Notes under the pieces: model-generated
Databases searched by the model: none
What the model was told of the DNA's origin: nothing
Seen by the model: only the letters and a program-made list of their open reading frames with translations
Program-made: the position numbers and the translations under genes
Shown here: piece by piece, positions 14,452 to 15,538 of the stretch
How positions within the stretch are numbered: the stretch's first letter is position 1
Layout of the letters: each line of letters begins with the position of its first letter
Assembly: GCA_964580995.1 (NCBI GenBank)
Contig: CAZOMV010000121.1
Span: 1 to 15,538, forward strand
Length of the DNA stretch: 15,538 nt
Source of the DNA: JAKJEP01 sp964580995
Lineage (GTDB): Bacteria; Planctomycetota; Phycisphaerae; Sedimentisphaerales; SM23-30
Reading direction: 5' to 3'

Positions 14452-15336
14452 ATGCAAAACCAGAAAATGAACCGACGCAGTTTCCTCAGATACACGGCTG
14501 CCCTGACCGCCGGGGCCGGCCTGCTCCGGACTTCCCTGGCTGCTGACGAGCCGAAAACCGAACGAAAACTCCTCAAGGCCCTTAAAATCGACATGCTGCC
14601 CAGAAGTCTGTCCGATGCCGATAAATTCAAGCTGGCCAAACGCTGCGGCTTTGACGGCATTGACGGTGTCCCCCTGGACTCCCTCGACGCCGCCCGCACC
14701 CAGGCGGACCTGGCCCGTGCGGCGGGCGTCGAAATCCACGGTCTGGTCTATGGCTGGTGGCCGCCTTTCCTGGCCGAACCGCAAACCGCCAAGAAATCCC
14801 TCGCCGGTATGGAGAACGCCCTGCGCTGCGCCCAGGCCATGAACGCGACCACCATTCTGCTGGTCCCCACCAGCCTCAACGACGACTACGCCTACGCCGA
14901 CGCCTACCAGGATTCCCAGAAACTCATCCGCCAGCTCATCCCCCTGGCTGAAGAACTAAAAGTCACCATCGCCATCGAAAACGTCTGGAACAAATTCCTC
15001 CTCAGCCCGCTGGAATTCGCCCGCTATCTCGACGAATTGGATTCTCCCTGGGTCCGCGCCTACTTCGACGTCGGCAACGTCATCCTCTACGGCTTCTCCC
15101 AGCACTGGATTCGCACCCTCGGCAAACGGATCGTCAAACTCGACATCAAAGACTTCAAACGCGACGGCTACCAGTGGACCAACGTTGGGGACGGCGATGT
15201 CAACTGGCCCCAGGTCAGCAAGTCTCTCGCCGAAATCAACTTCTCCGGCTACCTGACCGCGGAAGTTTCCGGCGGCGACGAGGCCTATCTTACCGACCTG
15301 GCCCAGCGGATGAATCGCCTGATCACCCTCGCCTGA
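14452..15336 (+). CDS. Tat-exported sugar phosphate isomerase/epimerase-like TIM-barrel protein
   Basis: This 294-residue protein has a twin-arginine signal, NRRSFLRYTA at residues 7-16, with an Ala/Gly/Leu-rich stretch ending SLAA near residue 31. The remainder is a xylose-isomerase-like TIM barrel (AP endonuclease 2 superfamily), as in L-xylulose or hexulose epimerases and inosose dehydratases. Likely metal ligands are E176 in IAIENVW, D206 in YFDVGN and E271 in LTAEVSGG. In the strand that usually carries His (HIKD/HVKD) the sequence is KLDIKD, so D231 takes that place. AAAAAGG ends eight bases before the ATG at 14452, which supports that start over the ATG at codon 6. It follows the Gfo/Idh gene and is probably co-transcribed. 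Such pairs are frequent in Planctomycetota, where the two enzymes may work on the same exported sugar. The exact reaction is unknown. Confidence 0.88.
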   Translation: MQNQKMNRRSFLRYTAALTAGAGLLRTSLAADEPKTERKLLKALKIDMLPRSLSDADKFKLAKRCGFDGIDGVPLDSLDAARTQADLARAAGVEIHGLVYGWWPPFLAEPQTAKKSLAGMENALRCAQAMNATTILLVPTSLNDDYAYADAYQDSQKLIRQLIPLAEELKVTIAIENVWNKFLLSPLEFARYLDELDSPWVRAYFDVGNVILYGFSQHWIRTLGKRIVKLDIKDFKRDGYQWTNVGDGDVNWPQVSKSLAEINFSGYLTAEVSGGDEAYLTDLAQRMNRLITLA

Positions 15337-15461
15337 GAGTACCCAGGCATTCGGTAAAGTGGAAGGTACACGGCACCCTTTCCCCCGTTAAAACGAGCCA
15401 CAATTTGACGGGAAATTTCTGCTGGAAATAAATACGTCTGTCCATTGCACGGTATCTTCAT
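15285..15461 (-). CDS. Possible small hypothetical protein, antisense to the isomerase end
   Basis: A 58-residue frame starts at ATG 15461, preceded at six bases by AAGGAGG (15468-15474 on the minus strand), a perfect Shine-Dalgarno sequence. The product is basic (about 10 Arg, tail RVIRRFIRWARSVR) with no motif I recognise. Its last 17 codons run antisense through the end of the isomerase gene, which is unusual for a real gene and makes chance likely. The frame also extends upstream to a start at 15494, but the ribosome site favours 15461. Confidence 0.22.
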   Translation of the reverse strand: MKIPCNGQTYLFPAEISRQIVARFNGGKGAVYLPLYRMPGYSQARVIRRFIRWARSVR

Positions 15462-15538
15462 TAGAAACCTCCTTGTTTTGGTTTTAACCCGCATTTCTCA
15501 CAGTATGAAGAAAAAGCAGGGGCGAGAGGGATAAAAAG
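15337..15538. other. Right edge, no confident gene
   Basis: Apart from the doubtful antisense mini-ORF I see no gene here. A weak stem GCCTG/CAGGC (15331-15348) spans the isomerase stop but has no T run, so no terminator is called. Confidence 0.4.

Noticed and set aside
13083..14699. 538-codon open frame antisense to the Gfo/Idh gene
   Set aside because: It mirrors the full Gfo/Idh gene, whose motifs are certain. Long antisense frames arise from GC-rich codon bias, and the translation has no recognisable domain.
11072..15336. A complete arabinose operon
   Set aside because: Only araB is present. There is no araA, araD, transporter or AraC gene, and the two right-hand genes are exported enzymes of unknown substrate.
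1..15538. CRISPR array, insertion sequence, phage or integrase remnant
   Set aside because: No regularly spaced repeats, transposase-like frames, terminal inverted repeats or tRNA-end duplication were seen.

Overview
The window reads as a piece of a chromosome from a Planctomycetota-type bacterium (Phycisphaerae-like), or a relative in the PVC group. I infer this from the mix of Tat-exported Gfo/Idh/MocA oxidoreductase and sugar isomerase, a large exported glycoside hydrolase, and an ExbB/ExbD cluster with TPR and von Willebrand A (VWA) partners. No 16S rRNA or other marker gene is present, so the assignment is tentative. I see no insertion sequence, phage gene, integrase or CRISPR array.

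Left part (1-4459, + strand): a consensus-like sigma70 promoter precedes an M20 zinc dipeptidase. After 30 bases comes a 971-codon glycoside hydrolase family 2 protein with an N-terminal export segment. The two may be co-transcribed.

Middle part (4539-10895, - strand): this is the most interesting region. Reading leftwards from tRNA-Lys(TTT) there are six tightly packed genes: a membrane-anchored VWA protein, a small exported TPR-like protein, ExbB/TolQ, two different ExbD/TolR proteins and a 951-residue exported helical-repeat protein. Most junctions overlap by 4 bases or are separated by one base. The VWA protein has a single N-terminal membrane helix carrying the SVLIH pattern, the Ser-x-x-x-His signature of the TonB transmembrane helix. 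The set therefore looks like a proton-motive-force-driven envelope machine in which a VWA domain replaces the usual TonB C-terminal domain. This is inference from sequence and gene order.

Right part (11072-15538): an L-ribulokinase gene (araB, - strand) diverges from a Tat-exported Gfo/Idh/MocA oxidoreductase and a Tat-exported xylose-isomerase-like TIM-barrel protein (+ strand). The roughly 325-base divergent intergenic region holds a promoter for each direction. It also has a LacI-family-like operator overlapping the araB -35 box, a 21-base-spaced direct repeat near the araB -10 box, and an inverted pair of AACAGGT elements. A short perfect palindrome lies between the last two + strand genes. 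A weak antisense mini-ORF with an ideal Shine-Dalgarno sequence lies at the right edge.

Together, the flanking genes suggest a polymer degrader that uses exported glycosidases, peptide turnover and pentose/sugar metabolism. The central operon suggests an energised envelope complex of unknown job.
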